A stretch of 64,000 nucleotides of DNA, from assembly GCA_022925895.1 (NCBI GenBank), contig JAKSYS010000089.1, forward strand, positions 1-64,000, in the 5' to 3' direction. The stretch is from Fragilaria crotonensis (Eukaryota; Bacillariophyta; Fragilariophyceae; Fragilariales; Fragilariaceae). The notes under the pieces were generated by a model. The model did not search any database. It was given only the letters and a program-made list of their open reading frames with translations, and was not told where the DNA came from. The translations under genes were made by a program, and so were the position numbers. Below, piece after piece: positions 44,966-55,895 of this stretch (the first letter of the stretch is position 1; each line of letters starts with the position of its first letter).

Positions 44966-46935
44966 ATGAGATACCTAGTTTTCGCAAACGTCGCCTTTGT
45001 GCTGGCCACCCTCTCAGATGTGGTCGACGCAAAAATCCCTCGTCCAGATGTTCCAACGACCAGTCCGTCAGGGAGTTCCTCACCCAGTGACTCTCCGACG
45101 TTGAGTGCTGGACCGTCGGCCGATCCAACCAACAATCCAACTACAAGTGTTGGACCATCCCATTCGCCTACAGCCATTCCCAGTTTGAGCGTCCTTCCGT
45201 CAAGCAATCCTAGCAATGATCCAACTGCATCACCAACTGCATCACCAACTGCTTCTCCAACTGCCGCTCCAACTGAATCACCAACTGCCTCTCCAACTGA
45301 ATCACCAACAGCCTCTCCGACTGCGCCTCCAACGCCATCACCAACTGACTCTCCGACTTCGTCCCCCACTGCTCCTCCAACCCCAAGACCAACGGACACG
45401 CCTACGGTACCCCCAACCCCTAGGCCAACTTCTGCTCCGACTACAGCACCAACATCCCTTCCTACTGGATTGCCAACTTCTCCTCCGACTGCGGCACCAA
45501 CTGCTCCGCCAACTAGTTCTCCGACCTTGCCCCAGTTCGATCCCACTCCAGGAACATCGCCTCCCACGCTGAAGCCTGTCCAAACTCCAACCAAGTTCGA
45601 CCCAGTGACGAAACCCCCGACGCTCGCTCCAGACCGTAAACCGGTCCAAACTCCGACGAAATTTGACCAACCGCCATCTCCAACAAAGAATGGCCCCAAC
45701 GACAGTCCATCTGGAAAAGGAAAAGGATCCGAGCCCGTGCAGTCTCCCACCAAGTTCGACCAACCTCCATCTCCAACAAAGAACGGCAGTCCGTCTGGAA
45801 AAGGATCCGAGCCCGTGAAGTCTCCCACCAAGTTCGACCAACCCCCATCGCCAACAAAGAACGGCACTCCGTCCGGAAAAGGATCCGAACCCGTGAAATC
45901 CCCCACCAAATACGACCAACCACCATCTCCAACAAAGAACAGCAGTCCATCTGGAAAAGGATCCGAGCCCGTGAAGTCTCCCACCGAGTTCGACCAACCC
46001 CCATCGCCAACAAAGAACGGCAGTCCATCTGGAAAAGGATCCGAACCCGTGAAATCCCCCACCAAATACGACCAACCACCATCTCCAACAAAGAACAGCA
46101 GTCCATCTGGAAAAGGATCCGAGCCCGTGAAGTCTCCCACCGAGTTCGACCAACCCCCATCGCCAACAAAGAACGGCAGTCCATCTGGAAAAGGATCCGA
46201 ACCCATGAAATCCCCCACCAAATACGACCAACCACCATCTCCAACAAAGAACAGCAGTCCATCTGGAAAAGGATCCGAGCCCGTGAAGTCTCCCACCGAG
46301 TTCGACCAACCCCCATCGCCAACAAAGAACGGCAGTCCATCTGGAAAAGGATCCGAACCCGTGAAATCCCCCACCAAATACGACCAACCCCATCGCCAAC
46401 AAAGAACGGCAGTCCATCTGGAAAAGGATCCGAACCCATGAAATCCCCCACCAAATACGACCAACCCCCATCTCCAACAAAGAACAGCAGTCCATCTGGA
46501 AAAGGATCCGAGCCCGTGAAGTCTCCCACCAAGTTCGACCAACCCCCATCTCCAACAAAGAACGGCAGTCCATCTGGAAAAGGATCCGAGCCCGTGAAGT
46601 CTCCCACCAAGTTCGACCAACCCCCATCTCCAACAAAGAACGGCAGTCCATCTGGAAAAGGATCCGAGCCTGTGAAGTCTCCCACCAAGTACGACCAACC
46701 CCCATCCCCGACAAAGAACGACAGTCCATCTGGAAAAGGAAAGGGTTCTGAACCTGTCAAATCTCCAACCACGTATGACAAACCCATCACTTCACCTACT
46801 CCCCCAAAACCTGATAACAAACCGGTCCAATCGCCAACCAAGCTTGACAAACCCGCCACTTCTCCAATCAATTGCGACAAACCTGTTGAAACGTATGGCA
46901 AATACTACCAGGGTGGCAAAACCCCCACCCACTAG
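44966..46935 (+). CDS. Secreted Pro/Thr/Lys-rich repeat protein PT-2 (one frame break)
   Basis: Signal peptide 'MRYLVFANVAFVLATLSDVVDA', then 'SPSGSSSPSDSPTLSAGPSA' as in PT-1, PT tetrads, 'TLAPDRKPVQTPTKFDQ', ~15 copies of the 26-aa 'SPTKYDQPPSPTKNSS' / 'PSGKGSEPVK' unit, and tail 'INCDKPVETYGKYYQGGKT'. About 656 aa. In 45.9-46.4 kb the units alternate strictly between a KYDQ/NSS type and an EFDQ/NGS type, a 156-bp higher-order repeat. At 46387-46391 a run has four C where other units have five; the frame then shifts and stops at 46441, while homology continues to 46935 in the next frame. I read this as one gene with a single lost C, either a recent mutation or a sequence error. Opposite orientation to PT-1. 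Confidence 0.78.
45895..46440 (+). repeat. 156-bp higher-order coding repeat in PT-2
   Basis: Two 78-bp unit types alternate (KYDQ...NSS, EFDQ...NGS) for about four rounds with near-identical DNA. Recent amplification of a dimer. Confidence 0.8.
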
Positions 46936-48124
46936 GTTCTTTTACGTGTGATTTCTGCTGTGCGGCGAGTGTGAGATTAGTTCTTTGGGGTTGTAACGAT
47001 TAATGCACCGAAACCCTCGCCATCTGGGAGTTCAAGTGAGCGTTCGAGCTTCAACTCACCTGCATTGTACTACAGTCCGATTATAGGATTTATATTTCAT
47101 GATTGTAAGCCCTTTCGTAGGTCATGTCGAGCGTCAAGAAATCGGACTGGGACATGGAAATGGCCTTTAGCTACAACCCTCGCAGTTCGTGGGACATGCC
47201 ATATCCATCACAGTAGGAGACGGCAGTTTACGTGGCCGTTATGTCGGTGTTGGCGATTCCGTGATCAGGGTCGTCTTGTCGTATTGGCCAGATGGAAGCC
47301 CACAAAGATAACGGGCACCCACGTTCCTCAGTGCAAAAACAGGAGAACGTCACAACAAACAGCAAGGGATGGAATGCACTCGATAAAGGTGATCGCCTTT
47401 TTGAAGTTGGTAGTATCGCCGAGAACATGTTGAATGTAGGAAAACCGCATGGCGCATGGTGTCCCGAACAGACGTTCTGATGCTAGAGGTGGGCCGGGTC
47501 GCCAGCCCTTGACCGAGTGCATTGCTTTCAAGGGCAACCCCGAGCCGGGTCTATACGCCTTGTTGGGTTTTGTCTGCGGCTTACTGTTCAAGTAAAAAGA
47601 AAACCGATCCACCATATCGCCATGATCAGACGATTGTTGTGATTGGCAACCAAACAGAGCGGTGGCGCCTCCACTGGAGGCATCGGCAATCATTCCGTAG
47701 TCACTGACATTTGTGAAGCCGGGGTCGCAGCATTGGACAATCGTTCGGTTGTTTGATTAGATTGTATGCATTTGTTTTACAGAGTCAGTCTGAGTCTCGT
47801 GCTTCTTTGTTCCGTTGACTTCGCAAAGAAGGATACTGATGCTAGAGGATACTTGAAGAAAACGCGGGTACAAGTACTTGTACAAGTACCATGTATTATG
47901 TACTGTAGAACGAAATTGCTGATCGCTCACGAGTTTTTCATATCACACACTTTCACACTGACTTTGCTCTGTGTTGCCTCATTACCTGTTTCCGAAAAGC
48001 CACCAACCTGCCGACAAACCAGAGATTTTGATCACTGATTGCTGATTGCGATTGTTACGCTTGTTTAACAAATCTTCTCAGACGATACCACCACTCTTGA
48101 ACCGTTCCATTTCAACTTTCAGTC
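46936..48124. other. Intergenic region
   Basis: 1.2 kb; short open frames (e.g. 47328-47693 minus) have no motif. No gene called. The last ~80 bp are the 5' leader of RPA12. Confidence 0.45.
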
Positions 48125-48478
48125 ATGCCTTGGCCATTCTGTCCACCATGCCGCGCCACTTTGAAAGTCGATTCCTCCGGCGATATCAAGTGCGTCGTCT
48201 GTAACTACAGTTCAAATTTGGCCAATCTACCACAGCTCCCATCCTCTACAACTCACTCTGCTGACCGGCCGGTCCCCATGTGGGCCAAGAGTGACGAGGA
48301 GCAACGATCACTAAGTCGTTCACAAGAACCTACCAGAGCCACCGTAGAAGAAGCGTGCATTCGCTGTGGTGCTCCTGAAGTGGGCTTTTATACATTGCAA
48401 TTAAGGTCGGTGGATGAGGGCCAAACTTGCTTTTATGAATGTCCCGACTGCAAACACACGTGGTCTGTTAATAATTAG
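48125..48478 (+). CDS. RPA12: RNA polymerase I subunit A12 (RPA12/ZNRD1)
   Basis: 117-aa small subunit of RNA polymerase I, needed for RNA cleavage and proofreading during rRNA synthesis in the nucleolus. Two zinc ribbons: N-terminal C6-x2-C9...C23-x2-C26 ('FCPPC', 'CVVC'), and a C-terminal TFIIS-like ribbon C78-x2-C81...C106-x2-C109 with the hallmark 'QLRSVDEGQTCFYECPDC', whose Asp-Glu reaches the polymerase active site. It ends 'WSVNN', close to the RTNN end of the family. Length is normal (yeast and human ~125 aa). Single exon, intact; the start is the first Met before the Cys pair. Confidence 0.93.
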   Translation: MPWPFCPPCRATLKVDSSGDIKCVVCNYSSNLANLPQLPSSTTHSADRPVPMWAKSDEEQRSLSRSQEPTRATVEEACIRCGAPEVGFYTLQLRSVDEGQTCFYECPDCKHTWSVNN

Positions 48479-49366
48479 TGGCTTGAGACTTACTGGATTC
48501 CAGTAATCCTTGAAAACTCCTGGGCGACGCATGTGGCACACAATGGTGTTGGTTGACCTTGCTGCGTTGTGCTGGAGTCCTCGAGAAAACATCAAGGATG
48601 CATAAAAAATGCACCCTCACCACAAATTTGCACACCCATGTCGCGACGAGTCCGGGAGGCTGCATGAATCAGAGGCGGCCATAGTGCTCCTTAGATCGAG
48701 ACACAAGGCTGGAGGGTCTAAAGACCAGGGATGCTATGAGGTGCGATAGTTCAGTAATTCAAATACGTAGATTAGATGGTTGCAGTTACCAGCTGGCCTA
48801 CGACTTTCGGTGCGGAGCAGTTGGCTTGGCAAAAGGCAGCCGATCCAGGGATCCCGATTTAGTCCGTGAACGGAGCATTGAAGCATAGCGCGAACACTTC
48901 TGAAAATCACTCTTGCCCCCGGTTGTCCACTCTGTGGTACAATATCACCCATGAGATGGGAAACACTTTCAGACGCAGGTTGTCATGCTTAAGATGTAAA
49001 CAACGTTGAAAGATGACGCCACGGGTGATGGGAATGTTGTCTTCTAATCACGCTGCCTTGCAATGGAGTACTGCACTTCCCGGAGCGACGTCATTCATCA
49101 CTTTTCGTTAACACCATTAGAGGGAATGCCGTCGCATGCCGAGGTCGAATCAACTACTTCAACAAATCGAATAGGCATATGTAATGATAGTGATGGGCTG
49201 ATCTATGAATTTCCTATCCGATACGAAGAGTCGGTGAAATAAAACGTTCACACCTATAGACTCAATTATCTTCGGACGTGGGCCTTGCGGGTTAGGTGTT
49301 TAACCCATGGACCTCGAAGCAGAAACGCGGTGGTACGTTGAGTGTGCGCTGGACTTGAGTAGGAAT
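48479..49366. other. Intergenic region
   Basis: 890 bp between RPA12 and the end of PT-3 (convergent). No gene recognised. Confidence 0.45.
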
Positions 49367-51737
49367 TTAGTAGAATCTTCGAGTTGGGGCCTTGGTGGGA
49401 CAAGGTACTGGAGTTGGCGGAGGTGCGTATCCAAATGTCGGAGCCTTGGTCGGGACTGGAGTTGGGCGTGGAGTTGGACGAGGCGTCGGCAATGCTGTCG
49501 GCGGCTGGACTGGAGGTGCGTATCCAAATGTCGGTGCTTTGGTTGGACAAGGGATAGGTGTAGGCCGAGGTGCGTATCCAAATGTCGGTGCCTTGGTAGG
49601 AGTTGCCGGAGCCTTGGTGGGGAGAGCATCCGGTACCGGAAGCGGTGTTGGTGCCTTGGTTGGGCATGGCGTAGGCGGAGGTGCAGGAGCCTTGGTTGGG
49701 CATGGCGTAGGCGGAGGTGCAGGAGCCTTCGTTGGGCATGGCGTAGGCGGAGGTGCAGGAGCCTTGGTCGGGACTGGAGTTGGGCGTTGAGTTGGACGAG
49801 GCGTCGGCAATGCCGTCGGCGGCTGGACTGGAGGTGCGTATCAAATGTCGGTGCTTTGGTTGGACAAGGGATAGGTGTAGGCGGAGGTGCGTATCCAAAT
49901 GTCGGTGCCTTGGTAGGAGTTGCCGGGGCCTTGGTGGGAGAGCATCCGGTACCGGAAGCGGTGTTGGTGCCTTAGTCGGGACTGGAGTTGGGCGTGGTGT
50001 TGGTGCCTTGGTTGGGCATGGCGTAGGCGGAGGTGCAGGAGCCTTGGTCGGGACTGGAGTTGGGCGTTGAGTTGGACGAGGCGTCGGCAATGCCGTCGGC
50101 GGCTGGACTGGAGGTGCGTATCAAATGTCGGTGCTTTGGTTGGACAAGGGATAGGTGTAGGCGGAGGTGCGTATCAAATGTCGGTGCCTTGGTAGGAGTT
50201 GCCGGGCCTTGGTGGGGAGAGCATCCGGTACCGGAAGCGGTGTTGGTGCCTTAGTCGGGACTGGAGTTGGGCGTGGTGTTGGTGCCTTGGTTGGGCATGG
50301 CGTAGGCGGAGGTGCAGGAGCCTTGGTTGGGCATGGCGTAGGCGGAGGTGCAGGAGCCTTGGTTGGGCATGGCGTAGGCGGAGGTGCAGGAGCCTTGGTT
50401 GGGCATGGCGTAGGCGGAGGTGCAGGAGCCTTGGTTGGGCATGGCGTAGGCGGAGGTGCAGGAGCCTTGGTCGGGACTGGAGTTGGGCGAGGTGTTGGGC
50501 GAGGTGTTGGCAAGGCAGTTGGCGGCTCGACTGGAGGTGCGTATCCAAATGTTGGGGCCTTGGTTGGAGTTGCCGGAGCCTTGGTGGGGAGAGCATCCGG
50601 TACCGGAAGCGGTGTTGGTGCCTTTGTCGGGAATGGAGTTGGGCGTGGTGACTTGGTTGGGCAAGGCGTAGGCGGAGGTGCATATCCAAATGTTGGGGCC
50701 TTGGTGGGAGATGCCGGAGCTTTGGTGGGGAGTGGATCCGGTACCGGCAGTGGAGTAGGTGCCTTCGTCGGTAGTGGAGATGGGCGTTGTGTTGGTGGCT
50801 TGGTTGGGCGTGGTGTTGGTGGCTTGGTTGGGCATGGAGTTGGGAAGATGGGTGCTTTGGTAGGTGAGTTTGTAGGAGGTTTCGTTGGGCGTTTCGTTGG
50901 GGAGTTTGTAGGAAGAATGTCTGGAACTGAGGCAGTGGTTGGAGGAGGTGTCGGACCAGGAACAGGCGGGTCGGTGGGACGCGGAGTTGGGGGAGGAGTA
51001 GGCGACGCACTTGGAGAGCTGCTATCTTGGACAGTCGGGCTGGCACTGTCGGCAACGGTTGGAGAGCTGCTATCAAGTACAGTTGGGCTGGAACTGTCGG
51101 CAACGGTTGGAGAGCTGCTATCTTGGACAGTCGGGCTGGCACTGTCGGCAACGGTTGGAGAGCTGCTTTCTAGGACAGTTGGGCTGGCACTGTCGGCGAC
51201 GGTTGGAGAGCTGCTATCAAGTACAGTTGGGCTGGCACTGTCGGCAACGGTTGGAGAGCTGCTATCCTGGACAGTTGGGCTGGCACTGTCGGCGACGGTT
51301 GGAGAGCTGCTATCAAGCACAGTTGGGCTGGCACTGTCGGCGACGGTTGGAGAGCTGCTATCCTGGACAGTTGGGCTGGCACTGTCGGCGACGGTTGGAG
51401 AGCTGCTATCAAGCACAGTTGGGCTGGCACTGTCGGCGACGGTGGGAGAGCTGCTATCTTGGACAGTTGGGCTGGCGCTGTCGGCAACGGTTGGAGAGCT
51501 GCTTGGGCTGGCACTGTCTGCAATAGTTGGAGTGCTGCTTGGGCTGGCACTGTCCGCAATGGTCGGAGAGCTGCTAGCTGTGACGGAAGGAGCTGCAGAA
51601 GGGCCTACACTCAAGCTTGGCGAGTCACTAGGAGCAGAACTTCCAGAAGGACTGGTCGTCGGGTAATCAGGACGTGCTGCATTGACCACATCGGAGCAAG
51701 CGGCCAGCAACAAAACGACCGCAGCGGAGTACTTCAT
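49367..51737 (-). pseudogene. Secreted Pro/Ser/Thr-rich repeat protein PT-3 (frame breaks in 3' half)
   Basis: Signal peptide 'MKYSAAVVLLLAACSDVVNA' from the ATG at 51737, then 'PTTSPSGSSAPSDSPSLSVG', ~11 copies of a 16-aa 'SPTVADSASPTVQDSS' unit (48 bp, 51.0-51.5 kb), then PT units: 'CPTKAPAPPPTP' repeats and 'PTKAPTFGYAPP' blocks. The main frame is open from 51737 to 50121. Below ~50.2 kb homology continues through several frame changes to a probable end '...CPTKAPTRRFY' at 49367. The changes coincide with single missing bases in repeat copies (e.g. 'gtatcaaatg' for 'gtatccaaatg' near 49840, 50120 and 50171). Less Lys than PT-1/PT-2 and no CDKPVE tail. Surface or wall protein by composition; either a truncated real protein or a damaged longer one. 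Confidence 0.65.
49761..50320 (-). repeat. 280-bp tandem duplication inside PT-3
   Basis: 49761-50040 and 50041-~50320 are nearly identical, starting with 'gccttggtcgggactggagt'. Both share the 'gtatcaaatg' one-base loss, so that change came before the duplication or arises systematically. Confidence 0.75.
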
Positions 51738-52906
51738 GGTCTGTCGATACGCGACAAAATGCCTGTCGGGTGATTTGTGAGAATGTCGGAGGTGGTTTCT
51801 TACGGCTTTATCCTCTGTCACGCTCCCATCGGTTTACGTTCCCGAATGCTTTGCGTGGGTTCAGGGTAAAAGCGGTCATTAGATAGTCATTGGGTTTAAA
51901 TCCCAATACAGTCCATTCCCGAATTGCACTCTTGTAGGTGTCATCAGACATTCGTCAATGCGCGCTTGTTAAAACGAATCTGTGTTTTGCTGAGAGATCC
52001 ACAACTAGAATACTTAACAGATTGAAGATGACCATCAGGGTTGCAATTGGAAAGCGTGTCTGAATGCTAAGTAGAAAAAGGATCTTAAATAACTCTGTTG
52101 TTCCGTGATGTCGCCTAGTTGTCATAGGATGGGGAGGGTTAAATGTTGTTAGGGACAGCCGTAGGGCCGAGATCAGGAATAATAAATACTACATTCCCGA
52201 ACGTCTTGCTATAACCAGAACATCCCTTCGACGACTAGTGTCGCAAGTCGTAAATGTCATGGTCGTTAAACGTCGGGGGACGGATAACACAAATCCAATG
52301 CTGTTTGGAGTTTCGAATCGGTATTTTGTGCACCTTTATAGCACCTACACACGACGAAAACATATGGATGTGTTTTATCGGACTAATATGTTCGTGAGTG
52401 TCCTACTGGGACATCCGCAAAAAACCGACGTTTTAATCACAATCGCATATTCAGAACTTCTACGAAGTATTCTCTTCAAAGAATCTCGATCACATTTTGT
52501 GTCGTTTCACACATCGTGTCTTGAGCATCGGCATAAATTTTTAACATTCTCTGTATTCGTCGAGTGCATTGTGCATTTGCCCATCACTGATGGGTATACA
52601 TTCAGTCCATGTTGGTCCAGAAATGGTGGAACCTGATAATAAGGTTGTTTTTGCTGTAGAACGAATGTGATCGCCCCATCTTTGATGGTATCATGTTTGC
52701 CTCCTGCGTATGGATAGGTCGCCCTGCAAGATCAGGGACATTTTTCACACACATCTACACAGGCCCCAAGGATACGGTTGCTGCAATGTGCTGCATGGTC
52801 AATCGTCAGGTGGAACCAAAACATACAGCTAATTTAGTAATGGAATAATCATGTACTTTGGCCCACGTATGCAAAGTGGCTAATGTGCAACCACACATCA
52901 TCGACA
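51738..52906. other. Intergenic region
   Basis: 1.2 kb, including the PT-3 promoter side. An open frame at 52238-52636 has no motif and no good ATG start; not called. Confidence 0.45.
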
Positions 52907-53618
52907 CTACCACCACCAAGAACGGTAATAGGTTGGCAAGTAATATTTGTTGGGGCACGGGGTCGGAAATGCATAGCCAGTTGGCGGAGCCTTGGTAGGA
53001 CAAGGAGTTGGCCGTGGAGGAGGTGGTGCATAGCCTGTTGGCGGAGCCTTGGTGGGGCAAGGAGTTGGCCGTGGAGGAGGTGGTGCGTAGCCTGTAGGCG
53101 GAGCCTTGGTGGGACAAGGAGTTGGTGGTGGAGGCGGTGGTGCATAATATGTTGGTGGAGCCTTGGTGGGACAAGGGACCGGAGTGGTAGGGCGAGGAGT
53201 TGGCGGCGGAGGAGGTGGTGCGTAACCTGTTGGCGGAGTTTTGGTTGGACAAGGAGTTGGCGGTGGAGGTGGAGCCTTGGTTGGACAAGGAGTTGGCGGT
53301 GGAGGTGGTGCGTAGCCTGTTGTCGGAGCCTTCGTCGGGCCAGAAGTTGGCGGTGGAACGTCAGGTACAATGATAGGAGTTGGGGGTTTGTTGGAACTGG
53401 AGTTGGGGGCTCGTTGGAACTGGAGTTGGGGGCTCGTTGGAACTGGAGTGGGAGGGTTCGTTGGCTCCAGGTGGGGGTTTCGTTGGAACACGGCTCAGGC
53501 CAATACTCAAACTCGGCTCGGCACTTGGAGCAGAACTTCCAGAAGGACTGGTCAGCTGTGCATCGACCACATCTGAGATCGCTACCAACAAGAAAACGAT
53601 CGCAATGGTGAATTTCAT
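52907..53618 (-). pseudogene. Short secreted Pro-rich protein PT-4 (frame break)
   Basis: Signal peptide 'MKFTIAIVFLLVAISDVVDA' from the ATG at 53618, then 'LTSPSGSSAPSAEPSLSIGL' as in the family. The first frame closes at 53361 after 'NEPPTPVPTSPQLQFQ'. The repeat body continues in another frame from ~53490: 'PTKAPPTGYAPPPPRPTPCP' units, seven or so, with Cys in each 'TPCPTKAPP', ending '...YYLPTYYRSWWW' at 52907. About 235 aa if continuous. G/C homopolymers near 53380-53480 are the likely site of the frame change. Same orientation as PT-3, 1.3 kb upstream of its start, so probably a tandem relative. Confidence 0.6.
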
Positions 53619-54488
53619 GATGGTATGACAGAACAATGAGACTTGGCGCTCTGCAGTCCCGAAGTGATCTTTGTTGATTTGTTAGATATTTATGAGACAT
53701 GATCTGTGAATGAACAGATTCCCCAAAAATCTTGATGTGGTGTTTGCGTCGTGGATCCTTGGTTACTATGTATGATGTATCACAGTATGATATACAAAGT
53801 GCATACTTTCATCTTGATGTGTACAGTGTCGTCGTTAAGATAGGACACTTCACATATGTGCTTGCGGACGGCGGATAAGTGATTAGAAAGTCAGTAAATA
53901 GGGAGAGCAATTTCAGACACGTACTTTGTATCTGGAAATCAGATGGCCGTGAAGAGGTATCCATCACTAGTAGTGTAAAGTACAGTAATCCAGAAGGTGG
54001 TAAAGGAGGGACATTTATCAGTTTCCTCTCACCGGATTACGTCATTCGAAAGGCGAATATCCACTTCGCTTAATTGTTCTGACTTATACGTCGAACGTTT
54101 ATACCATAGCAGGTCTCATTTTCCATCCAGTAAAATGAGCGTTTAGTTTCAAAATGTCATAAATGTTTGATTTGAAGCAGCGGCCGAGTTATAATTCGCT
54201 CTACCGGTAATACATAGGATCGAATCACTCGGTAGCCTACAAGTACCAGGAGGTTCCGGAAGTTTGGCTTTTTTGCCGTACGGAATACTGGCGGCTACGC
54301 ATACTATCGTATTCCATTTCGAACGGATCCGGATAAATTATCCCCCCCTTGCACCGATTTCGAATGTCGGGATTATGTGTCCCTTTTTTAATTACCAAAC
54401 GTGATGTCGAGAGTCTTAAGTACATTGCATCGAAACGACGTGTGCGAACGTCAAATCAACGCATTGTTCGTGGAACTACTTAGGGATA
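53619..54488. other. Intergenic region
   Basis: 870 bp upstream of PT-4. No gene recognised. Confidence 0.4.
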
Positions 54489-54580
54489 AAAGCCATTGGC
54501 TTCCAGAAGCCAATGGCTTAAGACAAAGGCTTCTGGAAGTCATTGGCTTAAGCCAAAGGCTTCTGGAAGCCAATGGCTTC
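54489..54580. repeat. Palindromic AAGCCAATGGCTT cluster A
   Basis: Four to five copies of the near-palindrome 'aagccattggctt' / 'aagccaatggctt' joined by 'ctggaag' / 'ccagaag' linkers, also complementary to each other. Can fold into long hairpins. Confidence 0.8.
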
Positions 54581-54810
54581 CACGCTACAGTCGGCGAAGC
54601 CAAACTGAAAAACACACGTTTTAATATTATTGAAGCTCGTCATCAAAGTCTAACTTACGGCTTTTCACCTTCAAATAGACAGTGTCGTTCGAACTTAGAG
54701 ACTTGAATATATGGTACGCATTTGACGATGACCCCTCATTATGTCTCGTTTCCTTTATAACGAGTTCCCATAGGAATAAAACACGTTCCTTGATTAGCTC
54801 GGCGAAGATT
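54581..54810. other. Spacer between palindrome clusters
   Basis: 230 bp, AT-rich, no gene. Confidence 0.4.
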
Positions 54811-54900
54811 GCTGAAGCCATTGACTTCAGAACCATTGGCTTGCCAATGACTTTCAGAAGCCACTGGCTTAAGCCAATGGCTTCTGGAAGCCAATGGCTT
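54811..54900. repeat. Palindromic AAGCCAATGGCTT cluster B
   Basis: Second cluster with the same motif ('aagccaatggcttctggaag' and 'aagccattgacttcag'), 230 bp from cluster A and able to pair with it. Confidence 0.8.
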
Positions 54901-55895
54901 TGGACATATCCTTACTAAGTAGTTTAACCACCTTATTTCAACCGTCGTCAGAGAAGTCATTTCCGCTACCATTACTTAAGCTCAAATATAAGTGCATGTT
55001 GTTAATTAAAAGGATCATTAGCTCACCGTTCCGATTTACATCAGACGTGGATTTATTTAGCTTTTGTTTTCAAGGAATCGCACGTACAGAATTTGTGTAG
55101 ACAAATGTACGATACGGTATAAAGCCAGACTTCCGGAACCTCCCAGGTCTTCGACTTTGCAAAGCATCGACCCATTCACGAATCATATGCATAGACTGTC
55201 ACATCCGTTCCCGAAGCGACTTTTTCCATATAGAATTACAAGAGTGTGATTACAGATTAACCAGATGAGTCATCTGTGTGGTATTAAGTGTATTTATATA
55301 ATGCAGTTCTAACGCAAACATACAGTAATACCTGCTGTAGGAATCATCCGCACTCTTGAGTTTTCTCGGTTGGCATGGATGTATGCATACTGTATGCATT
55401 TGTAGTGTATGGAATACTACCAGTACTACGGTAGTAGTACCATGAACTACAGTATCAAGTATGAAGTACTACGAAGTATGTAGCACTCGGAGTATGCAAG
55501 TACTACCGGTAGTATGCATTATGCATATATGCATCCCTTGCGCTTGTGCTACAGTAGGTGTTTTACAGTACCAGTACCAGGGACCATGTGCACTGTGCAC
55601 TGTGCACATATCGATACGAGATTGGAACGCTGGCTACGACTACAGTAGAAAGCTACTAGAGTAGAAGATTGGCACTTGTTCTCCGAGATTACTATGTACT
55701 GGAGTATGAGTTTGCATGCATATGTACATATGTACTCGGCATACTCGGTGTGGTTCCTATCTGAATTCCATCTGGTCAGTGCTGATACGTGCTCCGCGAG
55801 TAGTAGTACCAGGTACAATGTACGATGTTATCAGTTCATGGAGTGATGCAGACTGATGCGGTACGGCATGTTCTGCTGTTCCGTCGCTCGGCCTC
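54901..55895. other. Intergenic region rich in TAC/GTA palindromes
   Basis: No gene. 55375-55580 is packed with 'actaccggtagta', 'gcatatatgc' and 'gtaccagtacc'-like dyads. Confidence 0.5.

Noticed and set aside
44959-46901. Several 450-580-codon minus-strand frames across PT-2
   Set aside because: Shadows of the 78-bp repeat; the plus-strand frame carries signal peptide, shared leader and tail.
47328-47693. 121-codon minus-strand frame
   Set aside because: No motif, no composition signal, no supporting context.
50167-51666. 499-codon open frame antisense to PT-3
   Set aside because: Same cause: Gly/Val/Leu-rich mirror of a stop-poor repeat.
52238-52636. 132-codon plus-strand frame
   Set aside because: Begins at a non-ATG codon, no motif, and likely chance in PT-3 upstream DNA.
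54200-54245. tRNA-like 'ggatcgaatcactcggtag'
   Set aside because: No acceptor, D or anticodon stem could be matched around it.
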